From NCBI RefSeq assembly GCF_015752205.1, contig NZ_JADOVG010000008.1, positions 124,001-188,000 on the forward strand: a DNA stretch of 64,000 nt, written 5' to 3'. Shown here piece by piece: positions 17,546 through 25,448 of this stretch (positions are counted from its first letter, which is position 1; the number at the start of each line of letters is the position of its first letter). The notes under the pieces were generated by a model. The model saw only the letters and a program-made list of their open reading frames with translations, searched no databases and had not been told where the DNA came from. Position numbers and translations under genes: made by a program. The DNA is from Polaromonas sp. CG_9.7 (GTDB taxonomy: Bacteria > Pseudomonadota > Gammaproteobacteria > Burkholderiales > Burkholderiaceae_C).

Positions 17546-18148
17546 GGCGAAAGCCCTTATTAGTGTGAGGAAATGACCAATTACCCAGTCGTCATGCGAG
17601 AAAGGAATTGTCTCCAGGGTGACATCGCATGTTACCAAGTTGTAGGCTAAGCATAGCCTTACTTCAAAATCAGAATATCGGCATTGTCTTCAACTCTTCA
17701 GAATCAGTTTGTTTCAAACCAGGTTTATGCACCCCCCAGTTTGCGAGAAAAAAGGCTGACACGGTGCCCTCCTGGCGATTCGCAATTCGGGAGAATCATT
17801 TTTTATTCACTTATTCGACATAGATGATTTGCTATCTATTCAGAAGAAGCAGCAAGAAAATTCCTGGCTATCAATTTAAAAAATAGGTCCGGGCCGCAAA
17901 TCTGGCAAAAGTTTGCACAGACCTGTTGCGCTGGATCACAGGAACGCGCTTGTCTGCCAGCAGTTTTCAGGGCGTGGCTGTAAACTTGATTTGCCTATAT
18001 TGGCTGGAGAACCATGACGCGGCGAGGTCTTGTGGTGTTGGTTTCAATTCTTTGGAAACCGGTGCTGCTTGAGCGATGCCTTGCCGATGCGGCAATTCAT
18101 TTTTTACCGTATCGGATCAGGTTCAATTCAATAAAATCGAGAACCCAC
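17546..18148. other. Intergenic region between the Bug receptor and HiPIP genes
   Basis: About 600 bp between divergent genes with no supported gene. It is more AT-rich than its surroundings, especially 17660-17890. It must hold the promoters of both flanking genes, but I cannot place them with confidence. A degenerate relative of the 17-bp palindrome (GGCTATCAATTTAAAAAATAGG) appears around 17865-17887. Confidence 0.5.
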
Positions 18149-18466
18149 ATGAAATCAAATCGTAGAACCTTTGTCATTCATTCCATTGCAGGTGCGGGCT
18201 TGCTGGCTTCGACCCGTCTGGTTCAGGCGCAGGCCGCCGCGCCACTGGTTGTGGAAACCGAACCACAGGCAGTTGCCTTGGGTTACAAAAGCGACACCAC
18301 CAAGGTGGACAAGGCGAAGTACCCAAAACACGCCAACGAGCAGAACTGCGCCAACTGCGCGCTGTACCAAGGCAAGCCAACCGATGCAGCGGGCGGTTGC
18401 CCTTTGTTTGCCGGCAAGCAGGTTTCTGCCAAAGCCTGGTGCAGCGCCTGGGCGAAGAAAGCCTAA
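18149..18466 (+). CDS. hip: High-potential iron-sulfur protein (HiPIP)
   Basis: Periplasmic electron carrier with one 4Fe-4S cluster, 105 residues. A twin-arginine signal (NRRTFVIH, hydrophobic core to about residue 27) indicates folded export by Tat. The four cluster ligands are C67, C70, C84 and C98 (CANC, GGCPLF, AWCSAW). HiPIPs carry electrons to oxidases or reaction centres. No electron-transfer partner gene is adjacent. A short hairpin with a T-run lies just downstream. Confidence 0.92.
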   Translation: MKSNRRTFVIHSIAGAGLLASTRLVQAQAAAPLVVETEPQAVALGYKSDTTKVDKAKYPKHANEQNCANCALYQGKPTDAAGGCPLFAGKQVSAKAWCSAWAKKA

Positions 18467-18480
18467 AGAACCCAAGGTCT

Positions 18481-18499
18481 GGCGTGACGCACGCCTTTT
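18481..18499 (+). terminator. Probable rho-independent terminator of the HiPIP gene
   Basis: Stem GGCGTG (18481-18486) with CACGCC (18490-18495), loop ACG, followed by TTTTC. It lies 15 bp after the stop. It is nested in a larger perfect inverted repeat, GAACCCAAGG (18468-18477) with CCTTGGGTTC (18526-18535). Confidence 0.55.
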
Positions 18500-18764
18500 C
18501 GCAGTCCGGCGCTTTTCGGGCTGCGCCTTGGGTTCAGCAAAACATCAAGGCAATCAGTGCGGCGTCTTCCCCCAGGTTGAGCAACGCATACCCTGCCATC
18601 CGGAAAACCCAGTAAGCGACGGTATCAAGGTAAAAAATCGAATTCATTTGGATTGAAAAGCAGTCAACAGAACAAGGATTCTGGCTGCATTTCCTGACAA
18701 TCGACACAACGGATTCGTTTAGGCATTAAAAAAGGCTTTTGCGCAATCCTGGAAAGCGAATTAT

Positions 18765-18781
18765 GCTATTAATTGAATAGC
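18765..18781. repeat. 17-bp palindrome, family GCTAY-N7-RTAGC (intergenic)
   Basis: GCTATT AATTG AATAGC, flanked by T and A so that the perfect palindrome spans 18764-18782. This is one of the two cleanest copies in the window. Confidence 0.7.
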
Positions 18782-18949
18782 AAAAAGCTATTTTCAGCTT
18801 GCCGCATAACGACAAGGTGCCCTGTTGATTACGCGCTGGCTTGGCCGATTGACAAAGGCGCGCTGTATCCCCTGCATACCGCTGGTCGCCATTTTCGGCC
18901 TTGTGCTGCCCTGAGCGGCAAAGTGCTCGCTGGCCCTGCTGCACGCTAT

Positions 18950-19387
18950 TTAATGCGTGATAACCACAAGCACGCTACAGGGCGACTGTTCAATCAGGGT
19001 CTTGGAAACAGAGCCCCGCCACCAGCGGGCGGCCCATCCCTCCAGATGCTTGTGACCCACCACGATCAGGTCAGCCTTGATTTGGCGCGCACAATGGGTA
19101 ATTTCACCCACGGCATCCCCGGTCACGACATGCCCGCTGGCTTTCAGGCCAGCATCGCCCAGCTTGCGCAGGCCGGTGTCAAGAATGGCCTGATAACGTT
19201 CCTTCTCGCTGTCCTGCAGCGATTCGTCGTAAATGCTGCCTTCAAGCCCGAGGTTGTTCAACGGCAGCGGCATGACGGCAATCAGCGCCAGTTCCGAGCC
19301 GCTCCACTGCGCAATTTCATGGCAATCCAGCAAGGCCTGCTGCCCGGGAGCAGAGCCGTCATAAGCCAGCAGAATTCGTTGGTACAT
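18950..19387 (-). CDS. Universal stress protein (UspA family)
   Basis: ATP-binding-type universal stress protein of 145 residues. It begins MYQRILLAYDGSAPGQQAL; the nucleotide-binding loop GHKHLEGW...GSVSKTLI near the C-terminus fits the G-2X-G-9X-G(S/T) pattern. It probably acts in the cytosol under stress or starvation. It lies 31 bp downstream of the dodecin gene on the same strand, so the pair is likely one transcript. Confidence 0.93.
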   Translation of the reverse strand: MYQRILLAYDGSAPGQQALLDCHEIAQWSGSELALIAVMPLPLNNLGLEGSIYDESLQDSEKERYQAILDTGLRKLGDAGLKASGHVVTGDAVGEITHCARQIKADLIVVGHKHLEGWAARWWRGSVSKTLIEQSPCSVLVVITH

Positions 19388-19418
19388 GGCAGGTTCCAGG
19401 AAAGGGTGGACTGAACGA

Positions 19419-19625
19419 CTAATCGAGCGTGAAACCGATTTTCAGGGAAACCTGCCAGTGCGCGACCTTGCCCTCGACCACATGGCCCCGGGTTTCAGTG
19501 ATGGTGAACCACTGGATATTGCGCACCGTTTCATGCGCCTTGGCAATGGCGGTGCTCACGGCTTCTTCTATGCTGACACTTGACGAGCCGGTCAGTTCCA
19601 GTTGCTTGTAAACATGGTTGTTCAT
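19419..19625 (-). CDS. Dodecin
   Basis: Flavin-binding dodecameric storage protein of 68 residues. It matches the dodecin pattern: VYKQLELTGSSSVSIEEAV, then the flavin-stacking tryptophan in NIQWFTITETRGHV and the closing strand WQVSLKIGF. Dodecins bind riboflavin or FMN, or CoA in some bacteria, and buffer free flavin. GGGAG lies 7-10 nt before ATG 19625. It probably shares a transcript with the stress protein downstream. Confidence 0.93.
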   Translation of the reverse strand: MNNHVYKQLELTGSSSVSIEEAVSTAIAKAHETVRNIQWFTITETRGHVVEGKVAHWQVSLKIGFTLD

Positions 19626-19876
19626 GGTGTGTCTCCCTCAAAAGTTGTTAGGCGATATGACGTTTCATCTTACGCGTTTGCATTGAGACGCCAAACGCAA
19701 CGTCAACAGACACAATGCGGTCATTCTTTGGTGAAGCAGGCCGTTCAACTTCCCCGGGCCGGTGGCATGTGGATTTTTTCCGGCTGAAAGTTGGCCTCAG
19801 TCCAACGTAGCCGACGCGTTTCCAACGACGTGCCAAACTGATGGGCTTAAAAATCATTTTCAGGAGTTTCACGCGC

Positions 19877-20815
19877 ATGTCCGACAAAATTCCCTTGCTG
19901 GTGCTCAACACGCATTCAAGCGAACACCAATCGGTGCTGTCCGAGCTATATGACCTGATTTACGCACCGACCGATGGCGAACGCACCGCAGCGATCGCCA
20001 CGCACGGCGCGAAGTTTCGCGCCGTGCTAACCATTGGCGTTCTGGGTCTGACAGGGCAGGAAATGGCCGCCATGCCGGCGCTCGAACTCATCTGCTGCAT
20101 GGGCGCGGGGTACGAGCTGGTCGATCTGGATGCGGCGCGGGCACGCGGCATTGCCGTGGCCAATGGCCAGGGCACCAACGACAACTGCGTGGCCGACCAT
20201 GCCTTCGGTCTTGTCATCGCCGCGGTGCGCAACTTCCGGCAACTTGACCGCCTTTGCCGCGAAGGCGTGTGGCGTCTGGCCATTCCCCAGCCGCCCAATG
20301 TCTCTGGCAAGCGCATCGGAATCCTCGGCCTGGGCACCATCGGGCAGAAGATAGCCAGGCGCGCGGGCGCTTTCGACATGCCTGTCGGTTACCACAACCG
20401 CAGTCCCAAAGCAGGTGTTGCGCATCGCTACTTCGACAGCCTAGTCGGGCTGGCGCAATGGTGCGATGTGCTGGTGTGCGCCGCCCCGGGCGGCGAAGCC
20501 TCCCGGCATCTCGTCAACGCCCAAGTGCTTGATGCACTGGGCCCCCAAGGCTTTCTGGTGAACATCGGCCGGGGCAGCGTGGTCGATACCGAAGCGCTGG
20601 CTACGGCCCTGCGCGATGGCCGCATCGCCGGTGCCGGCCTGGACGTTTACGAAAGCGAACCGGGACGCCCCGAGGCACTCATCGGCTTGGACAACGTGAT
20701 CCTCACGCCCCACCTGGCCGGCTGGTCCCCCGAAGCGACACAAGCGTCCTTTGACCGTTTTCTTGAAAACGCCAAAGGCCATTTTTCCGGCCACGGGGTG
20801 GTCAGCCCCATCTGA
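19877..20815 (+). CDS. D-2-hydroxyacid dehydrogenase (glyoxylate/hydroxypyruvate reductase type)
   Basis: NAD(P)-dependent D-2-hydroxyacid dehydrogenase, 312 residues. The Rossmann motif GILGLGTIGQKIARR is near residue 150; catalytic Arg lies in the NIGRGSVVDTEAL region, Glu in VYESEP and His in LTPHLAGWSPEA. Probable substrates are glyoxylate or hydroxypyruvate, linking it loosely to the GlcD-type oxidase at the window start, though far apart. The ATG at 19877 follows CAGGAG; a start 36 bp upstream is less likely. Confidence 0.9.
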   Translation: MSDKIPLLVLNTHSSEHQSVLSELYDLIYAPTDGERTAAIATHGAKFRAVLTIGVLGLTGQEMAAMPALELICCMGAGYELVDLDAARARGIAVANGQGTNDNCVADHAFGLVIAAVRNFRQLDRLCREGVWRLAIPQPPNVSGKRIGILGLGTIGQKIARRAGAFDMPVGYHNRSPKAGVAHRYFDSLVGLAQWCDVLVCAAPGGEASRHLVNAQVLDALGPQGFLVNIGRGSVVDTEALATALRDGRIAGAGLDVYESEPGRPEALIGLDNVILTPHLAGWSPEATQASFDRFLENAKGHFSGHGVVSPI

Positions 20816-21151
20816 GCGAAGGCCTCGGTAGCTGGTTGACTTGAACCATCCAGCGTCCATGAAACTCGCGGCGGTTCACAGCGACAACACAAAGCCCTCC
20901 TCTTTTGCCTTGTTCCGGGCACGACCGGATCAAAACAAAAACAGATGCTCGGAACAAAAGGCGGTTGCCATTGGCTGGCTGGGAGACCTCAGGGCCAAAG
21001 TCACCGGCGTCGCCTAATGCTGCCCCTGATACAGAACAAGGCCAGAACAAGCCAGACTCGCCCACCACCAGAAATCGACCAGAAACAAAAACGCCAACCG
21101 GGGTGGTTGGCGTGATGGTAAGGAAACTCAAGGGTTTCCGGGTGTCTGAAA
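20816..21151. other. Intergenic region between hydroxyacid dehydrogenase and tRNA-Arg
   Basis: No gene supported. Contents: an interrupted inverted repeat GTTCCG / CGGAAC within 20910-20965, the tRNA terminator at 21084-21112, and a small hairpin GGAAAC/GTTTCC at 21122-21139. A frame reading through the tRNA (about 21117-21216) is an artefact. No integrase or direct repeat of the tRNA 3' end was seen. Confidence 0.5.
21084..21112 (-). terminator. Rho-independent terminator of the tRNA-Arg gene
   Basis: Read on the minus strand: stem CGCCAACC / GGTTGGCG (21092-21099 and 21105-21112), 5-nt loop, then TTTTTGTT. It lies 40 bp downstream of the tRNA 3' end. Confidence 0.8.
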
Positions 21152-21227
21152 TGGTGCGGCTGGCGGGGATCGAACCCACGACCCTTGGCTTCGGAGGCCA
21201 ATACTCTATCCACTGAGCTACAGCCGC
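21152..21227 (-). tRNA. tRNA-Arg (anticodon CCG)
   Basis: 76-nt cloverleaf on the minus strand with encoded CCA. The 7-bp acceptor stem GCGGCTG/CAGCCGC, the D-arm (TAGCTCAGTGGATAGAG), the anticodon stem TTGGC/GCCAA with loop CTCCGAA (anticodon CCG, reading CGG) and the T-arm with GGTTCGATCC are all intact. The discriminator base is A. Confidence 0.97.
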
Positions 21228-21362
21228 AATGCTGAAAACCGATTTTCGCCAAAATCGAGAGATTAAGGCGGCTGGCCGGTCAGGCTTTGGCAAGCAAAAC
21301 CGGGCACAACCGCTGATTCTATCAGTCGGTCCGAACCACGTCAGGATTTCCATGGCCGCCGC

Positions 21363-21368
21363 TATAAT
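21363..21368 (+). promoter_or_regulatory. Possible -10 element of the cytochrome c gene
   Basis: TATAAT 57 bp upstream of the ATG at 21425. The -35 region about 17 bp upstream (near 21340) matches TTGACA poorly, so this is a partial prediction. Confidence 0.4.
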
Positions 21369-21424
21369 GCAAGCCTACTGAAGCAGCCTGCAACAGCCCC
21401 CGACTTTCTGTTTTTGAGGACGCC

Positions 21425-22312
21425 ATGAGCGCAAACGATCACACCACGGCCCATGAAGAAGCCCACATGGGACCGATCAAAACCCCCCAGCAGCTGCTGG
21501 CCGCGGTTTTTTTCTCTTTTGTTGTTCCGATTTTTGCAATCATTGGCCTGGTTTACTACGTCACCTCGGCCAACAAGCCCATGGCCGGCGCCGATGATGG
21601 TGGCCGCGCCATTGCCGAGCGCATCCAGAAAATCGGCATGGTTGAAATTCGCGATGCAAACCGTCCCCTTCGCGCAGGCGAAGAGGTCTACAAAGCCCAA
21701 TGTGTTGCCTGCCATGCAGCGGGCGTCGCAGGCGCTCCGAAATTCGGCGATGTCTCAGCCTGGGCATCCCGTATTGCCACCGGCTACGACGCACTGCTGA
21801 ATTCAGCACTCAAAGGCAAAGGGGCCATGGCAGCGCAGGGCGGCGGCGACTTTCAGGACGCTGAAATCGGCCGCGCCGTGGTGTACATGACAGCCGCTGC
21901 AGGCGGCAAGTTTGCAGAGCCCGCCGCGCCTGCAGCAGGTGCTGCAGATGCGTCCGCTGCAGCAGCGGCTCCGGCCATGCCAGCGGCGCCTGCCGCAGTG
22001 GTTGCAGCCGCTCCCGCAGCGCCTGCAATGGCCACGGCACCGGCCGCACCCGTCCAAGTGGCAGCCGTCGATTTGGGCGCTGGCGAAACGCTGTACAAGC
22101 AGGCCTGCGTGGCGTGCCATGCGGCTGGCGTGGCTGGCGCGCCAAAGTTCGGCGACAAGGCAGCCTGGGCACCGCGTATCCAGACCGGCATTGAGGCCCT
22201 GACCACCAGCGTCATCAAGGGAAAGGGCGCGATGCCCCCCAAGGGCGGCTCTGCCGGTTCGGACGCAGATATCCATTCTGCGGTGGTCTACATGGTGAAC
22301 GCTGCTAAATAA
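21425..22312 (+). CDS. Membrane-anchored dihaem cytochrome c (c5-like)
   Basis: Electron carrier of 295 residues. An N-terminal membrane anchor (about 27-48) is followed by two class I cytochrome c domains with haem sites CVACH at 93-97 and 228-232, each followed by AAGVAGAPKFGD. The domains are joined by a 50-residue Ala/Pro linker (about 165-215) that acts as a flexible tether in the periplasm. The near-identity of the haem regions points to internal duplication. Likely partners are terminal oxidases. TTGAGGACGCC precedes ATG 21425, and a strong terminator follows. Confidence 0.92.
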   Translation: MSANDHTTAHEEAHMGPIKTPQQLLAAVFFSFVVPIFAIIGLVYYVTSANKPMAGADDGGRAIAERIQKIGMVEIRDANRPLRAGEEVYKAQCVACHAAGVAGAPKFGDVSAWASRIATGYDALLNSALKGKGAMAAQGGGDFQDAEIGRAVVYMTAAAGGKFAEPAAPAAGAADASAAAAAPAMPAAPAAVVAAAPAAPAMATAPAAPVQVAAVDLGAGETLYKQACVACHAAGVAGAPKFGDKAAWAPRIQTGIEALTTSVIKGKGAMPPKGGSAGSDADIHSAVVYMVNAAK

Positions 22313-22330
22313 GCGCAAACTCAGAATTTA

Positions 22331-22359
22331 AAAAAAGCCGGTCATTGACCGGCTTTTTT
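22331..22359 (+). terminator. Rho-independent terminator after the cytochrome c gene
   Basis: Stem GCCGGTC/GACCGGC extended by A6 and T6, tight loop, 19 bp after the stop. The flanking A and T runs make it usable in both directions, which also fits the convergent gene at 22382. Confidence 0.9.
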
Positions 22360-22381
22360 CGTAAAAATTCGATAAAAAAGG

Positions 22382-22972
22382 CTACTTTCGCAGGCCGCAC
22401 AAGTATGTACTGCTATTTTTTTGCATAGCCTGGGGACTGCAGGCGTAGCCAAACCGCGCTGGCAAGGCGCTCGCTTGCAGTTCCTGCGGCACCCACAAGC
22501 CCTGAACCACCGCATCGGCAGCATGCGTCATGTCCTGGGTATGAACCAGGCCGAAGCCGAGATCGGTTTCCAGGTAAAGCCGGCCCTCCTCGTCAAGCAC
22601 GCAACGCTGGACGCGCGCGGCCTGGCCGGTGTGCGCGGTCACGCCAAACTCTGGCGCCGGGTGCACGCGCCAGATGAAGGGCGTGGCTTCAAGCTCCACG
22701 TACACGCGTTGCGGCCCGTTCTGGAAAAACCAGCGACCGGTGGCGTCGCTTTCGTAATTGCGCTGGATGAAGTCAATCAGCTTTTCGTGCTGCAGCAACG
22801 AGCCTTTGCTGTCGGCGTGGCTGTCGCCCTTATTTTCTGGCGCAAACGGCCCGGCAGCCTGCGCTTGGTCGTCGCGCATGTACCAGTTGCCGCGTGCGTC
22901 CAGCCCGAGCCAGCCATAGCAGTCGGGAACGTTGGGCCACTTGGCAATCGCTTGTCGAACAATGTCATCCAT
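22382..22972 (-). CDS. Conserved protein of unknown function (betaproteobacterial DUF)
   Basis: 196 residues. It begins MDDIVRQAIAKWPNVPDCYGW and continues LGLDARGNWYMRDDQAQAAG, with YESDATGRWFFQNGPQRVYVELE in the centre; I recall this layout from conserved betaproteobacterial proteins annotated only as a DUF (perhaps DUF2946, number uncertain). No signal peptide or membrane segment. AAGG precedes ATG 22972. The last 21 residues coincide with a copy of the dispersed palindrome (22412-22429), so the C-terminus appears to be repeat-derived. It converges with the cytochrome c gene. Confidence 0.75.
   Translation of the reverse strand: MDDIVRQAIAKWPNVPDCYGWLGLDARGNWYMRDDQAQAAGPFAPENKGDSHADSKGSLLQHEKLIDFIQRNYESDATGRWFFQNGPQRVYVELEATPFIWRVHPAPEFGVTAHTGQAARVQRCVLDEEGRLYLETDLGFGLVHTQDMTHAADAVVQGLWVPQELQASALPARFGYACSPQAMQKNSSTYLCGLRK
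22412..22429. repeat. Palindrome of the GCTAY-RTAGC family, 18 bp (gene C-terminus)
   Basis: GCTATTTTTTTGCATAGC, one base longer than the usual 17. It encodes the region AMQKNSS near the end of the conserved unknown protein. Confidence 0.5.
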
Positions 22973-23027
22973 GGCCTTATTTTGCGCTGCTTTGCCAACC
23001 CCTGGCATTTCAGGGCGATAGGGAAGC

Positions 23028-24233
23028 CTAAAGCTGCGCGGCCAGAAAATCCACCACGGCCTCGGGCATGGCGCGCACATGCGCTGGAAAACCCGATGAC
23101 GGAAAGCCGACATGTCCGCCCTGCGCTGGCTGCCACAGCGTCACGTCGGGACTGACATCAACCCTCCGGGGCAGGCTGCCGACCGGAATGAACGGGTCGT
23201 TCAAGGCATTCAGCGCCAGCGCGGGAACGGCAATCTGGCGCAAATACGGTTTGGCCGAGGCACGCGCCCAATAGTCGTCCACGCCCTTGAAACCATGCAC
23301 CGGGCCGGTGAAAATGTTGTCGAACGCATACAAATCGCGGGCTGCCAGCAACGCCGTGCGGTCGAACAGGCCGGGGTGCTGGGCCAGCTTTTGCAGGGCT
23401 TTTGGCCGCATGCTCTTGAGGAACATGCGGGTGTAGACCTGCCGATTGAAGCCGCGCCCGATGGCCCGGCCGCTGGCGGTCAGGTCCAGCGGCGCGCTGA
23501 TCGAAGCGATGGCTGCCACCACCTGGCGGGCGTTATGGCCCATCTCGCCGGCCCAGCGCATCAGCGCATTGCCGCCCAGCGACACACCTGCTGCCAGCAC
23601 CGGCCCGTGGTGCCGGTCGGCAAAGCGCCGGAGGATCCAGTCAATCTCGGCATAATCGCCCGAGTGGTAGGCGCGCGGCGCCAAATTCATTTCGCCCGAG
23701 CAGCCACGAAAATGTGGCACGGCAAAGGCCCAGCCCCGGCAGCCAGCCACGTCGGCAAAGGCTTGGGCATAGTGGCTGCCAGAAGAACCCTCCAGCCCGT
23801 GAAACAGCACCAGCAGCGGTTGTTCCGATGCCTTTTCGGGGCGTACCGAAGCACGCGCATCAGGACCGTTCAAGCCAGGGCCGCAGAATCGGCTTTGCGG
23901 AGCTGCAGGCGCAGCGGCCCCAGCCGCTTCACCAGCCAAGTTCCGGCCGCGGGACTGGCTTTGCCAGACCGCAGGCGGGGTGACCCCCTCGGGGGGCAGG
24001 AAGCTACACGAAGTGAGCGACCGTGGGGGCGCAACATTCAGCAGCGAACCACGCGCAGCGGGGAGCGTGGGAGCTTGAACACTCCAGTCCACATCGACAA
24101 AGTCGCCGTCCGGCGTAGCCCAGCGTTCGCGCTGGAACACGGGCGCCAACCCGGCAAAACGCCGGGCGTGCAGGGCCGCCCAGATGGTCTGCATGTTCCC
24201 CTCGGGCAGCCACCAGGGCGCGCCGTAGTTCAT
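23028..24233 (-). CDS. YheT-family alpha/beta hydrolase with a repeat-derived insertion
   Basis: Alpha/beta hydrolase of the YheT/EMB8 family, about 401 residues from ATG 24233 (a GTG at 24245 is possible). Family landmarks: PWWLPEGNMQTIWAAL (6-21), LFHGLEGSSGSHYA (143-156), nucleophile S218 in GVSLGG, and late Asp and His (NDPFIP, GGHVGF). Substrate is unknown, probably an acyl ester. Between DVDWS and the first core strand there are about 80 extra residues (55-137), Pro/Ser/Ala-rich, encoded by a compound copy of the 90-bp GC-rich repeat; the frame stays open. YheT proteins are usually about 320-340 residues, which fits an insertion. Confidence 0.88.
   Translation of the reverse strand: MNYGAPWWLPEGNMQTIWAALHARRFAGLAPVFQRERWATPDGDFVDVDWSVQAPTLPAARGSLLNVAPPRSLTSCSFLPPEGVTPPAVWQSQSRGRNLAGEAAGAAAPAAPQSRFCGPGLNGPDARASVRPEKASEQPLLVLFHGLEGSSGSHYAQAFADVAGCRGWAFAVPHFRGCSGEMNLAPRAYHSGDYAEIDWILRRFADRHHGPVLAAGVSLGGNALMRWAGEMGHNARQVVAAIASISAPLDLTASGRAIGRGFNRQVYTRMFLKSMRPKALQKLAQHPGLFDRTALLAARDLYAFDNIFTGPVHGFKGVDDYWARASAKPYLRQIAVPALALNALNDPFIPVGSLPRRVDVSPDVTLWQPAQGGHVGFPSSGFPAHVRAMPEAVVDFLAAQL
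23872..24030. repeat. GC-rich dispersed repeat, compound copy inside the YheT-type gene
   Basis: The main copy, about 23948-24030, carries the hallmark GACCCCCTCGGGGGGCAGG and ends GAGCGACCGTGGGGGC. A second partial copy (about 23872-23927: GGGCCGCAGAATCGGC through GCAGCGGCCCC) lies beside it. On the plus strand it has the same orientation as the copies at 49019-49193 and the opposite one to those in the helicase gene. Confidence 0.85.
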
Positions 24234-24248
24234 GTCCGCGCCCACCGG

Positions 24249-24695
24249 TCAGTGAAGCAGCACAGGCGATTCGGACACTTCCTGTAAATCGTGCAAACTG
24301 CCCGGACTTGCATGGTGCGCCATCATGCGCCAGCCTTGCGCCGTGAGGAAGTACACGTTGGTGGCCAGGACATAAGCGTGGCGCGGGCCCTCTTCGGTCA
24401 GGACTTCGATGCGTTCGAGCACGCTGTGCACGCTGGAGCCGAGCGCCTGCACCCGGCACACCTTGAGCGGCTGCACGCGCAGGGAGCCATTGGCAAACAT
24501 GGCGTCGAACGCGCTGCGTATGGCGCCGGCGCCGACCAGCCGGGAGCCGCCCGGATGCACGCACACCATTTCGTCCTCATCTCCCCAGCAGGCCATCAGC
24601 TTTTCGATGTCGCCTTGCTGAAGCGCGTCGTAAAACGCTGCTTCGGTTTCGTCAGGGTTGCCGGTGCTGGCAGGGATTGCTTTGGTTTTTTGCAT
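24249..24695 (-). CDS. SnoaL/DUF4440-type NTF2-like protein
   Basis: Cone-shaped NTF2-fold protein of 148 residues. The helix-strand pattern begins EAAFYDALQQGDIEKLMACWGDEDE, followed by VCVHPGGSRLVGAGAIRSAFDAMF and a late strand YFLTAQGWRMMAHH. Proteins of this group may be small-molecule isomerases or binding proteins; no catalytic role can be assigned. It ends 15 bp upstream of the YheT-type gene and is likely co-transcribed with it. Confidence 0.8.
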   Translation of the reverse strand: MQKTKAIPASTGNPDETEAAFYDALQQGDIEKLMACWGDEDEMVCVHPGGSRLVGAGAIRSAFDAMFANGSLRVQPLKVCRVQALGSSVHSVLERIEVLTEEGPRHAYVLATNVYFLTAQGWRMMAHHASPGSLHDLQEVSESPVLLH

Positions 24696-24824
24696 GGTGA
24701 CAATCGAATCAGTCGAAGGAAAGGCGCAGGAGCTTGGTGCGGAATTGTGCGCCTGTCCGGCAAAAACGGGAGAAGCCTCCCGCGGCTATGGTAGTGTTGC
24801 AACTTGAATTTTGGAGGCTTTCCC

Positions 24825-25433
24825 ATGCTATTGCGTTTTCCGCGTTTATTCAGCCTGTCTTTGGCCGCCCTGCTGAGCCTGCTGCTCTCGGGTTGCGGTT
24901 ACAACCAGTTCCAGAGCCTGGACGAACAGACCAAGTCGGCCTGGTCCGAAGTGCTGAACCAGTACCAGCGCCGTGCCGACCTGGTGCCCAACATCGTTGC
25001 CACGGTCAAGGGTGAAGCAGCTTTCGAGCAGGACACACTGACCAAGGTGATCGAGGCGCGCGCCAAGGCCACATCGATCCAGGTCACGCCCGAGACGCTG
25101 AACGACCCGGCCGCCTTCAGCAAATTCCAGGCTGCGCAGGGCGAACTGGGCAGCGCGCTGAGCCGGCTGATGGTCGTCAGCGAACGCTACCCCGACCTGA
25201 AGGCCAATCAGGGTTTTCGCGATCTGCGCGTGCAGCTTGAAGGCACCGAAAACCGCATCACCGTGGCGCGCAACCGTTACATCCAGACGGTGCAGGAATA
25301 CAACGTGCTGACGCGCAGTTTTCCCAATAACCTGACCGCCATGGTCTTCGGCTACAAGGTCAAGCCCAGCTTTGCCGTGGCCAATGAAGCGCAGATATCG
25401 ACACCGCCGGTGGTCGATTTCAACAAAAAGTAA
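24825..25433 (+). CDS. lemA: LemA family lipoprotein
   Basis: LemA protein of 202 residues. The N-terminal signal ends in a lipobox LLLSGC (Cys about residue 25), so it is lipid-anchored here rather than held by a transmembrane helix. The coiled-coil LemA domain follows: SAWSEVLNQYQRRADLVPN, VARNRYIQTVQEYN and FPNNLTAMVFGYK. GGAGG precedes ATG 24825. It heads an operon with two TPM-domain genes, a combination seen very widely in bacteria whose cellular role is unclear. Confidence 0.93.
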   Translation: MLLRFPRLFSLSLAALLSLLLSGCGYNQFQSLDEQTKSAWSEVLNQYQRRADLVPNIVATVKGEAAFEQDTLTKVIEARAKATSIQVTPETLNDPAAFSKFQAAQGELGSALSRLMVVSERYPDLKANQGFRDLRVQLEGTENRITVARNRYIQTVQEYNVLTRSFPNNLTAMVFGYKVKPSFAVANEAQISTPPVVDFNKK

Positions 25434-25448
25434 GCGAAACGACTCTCC

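Larger units (their letters stand above)
18467..18949. other. Intergenic region between HiPIP and universal stress protein genes
   Basis: About 480 bp between convergent genes. It holds a nested inverted repeat and terminator-like hairpin at 18468-18535 and one 17-bp palindrome at 18765-18781. No gene is supported. Confidence 0.5.

Noticed and set aside
17629-17823. 64-residue plus-strand frame upstream of HiPIP
   Set aside because: No binding site, AT-rich promoter-like DNA and no recognisable sequence.
21117-21216. Short frame reading MVRLAGIEPTTLGFGG
   Set aside because: It reads across the tRNA-Arg gene on the opposite strand, a common annotation artefact.
21152-21227. tRNA-Arg as an island attachment site
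   Set aside because: No integrase, no direct repeat of the tRNA 3' end and no compositional change were seen nearby.
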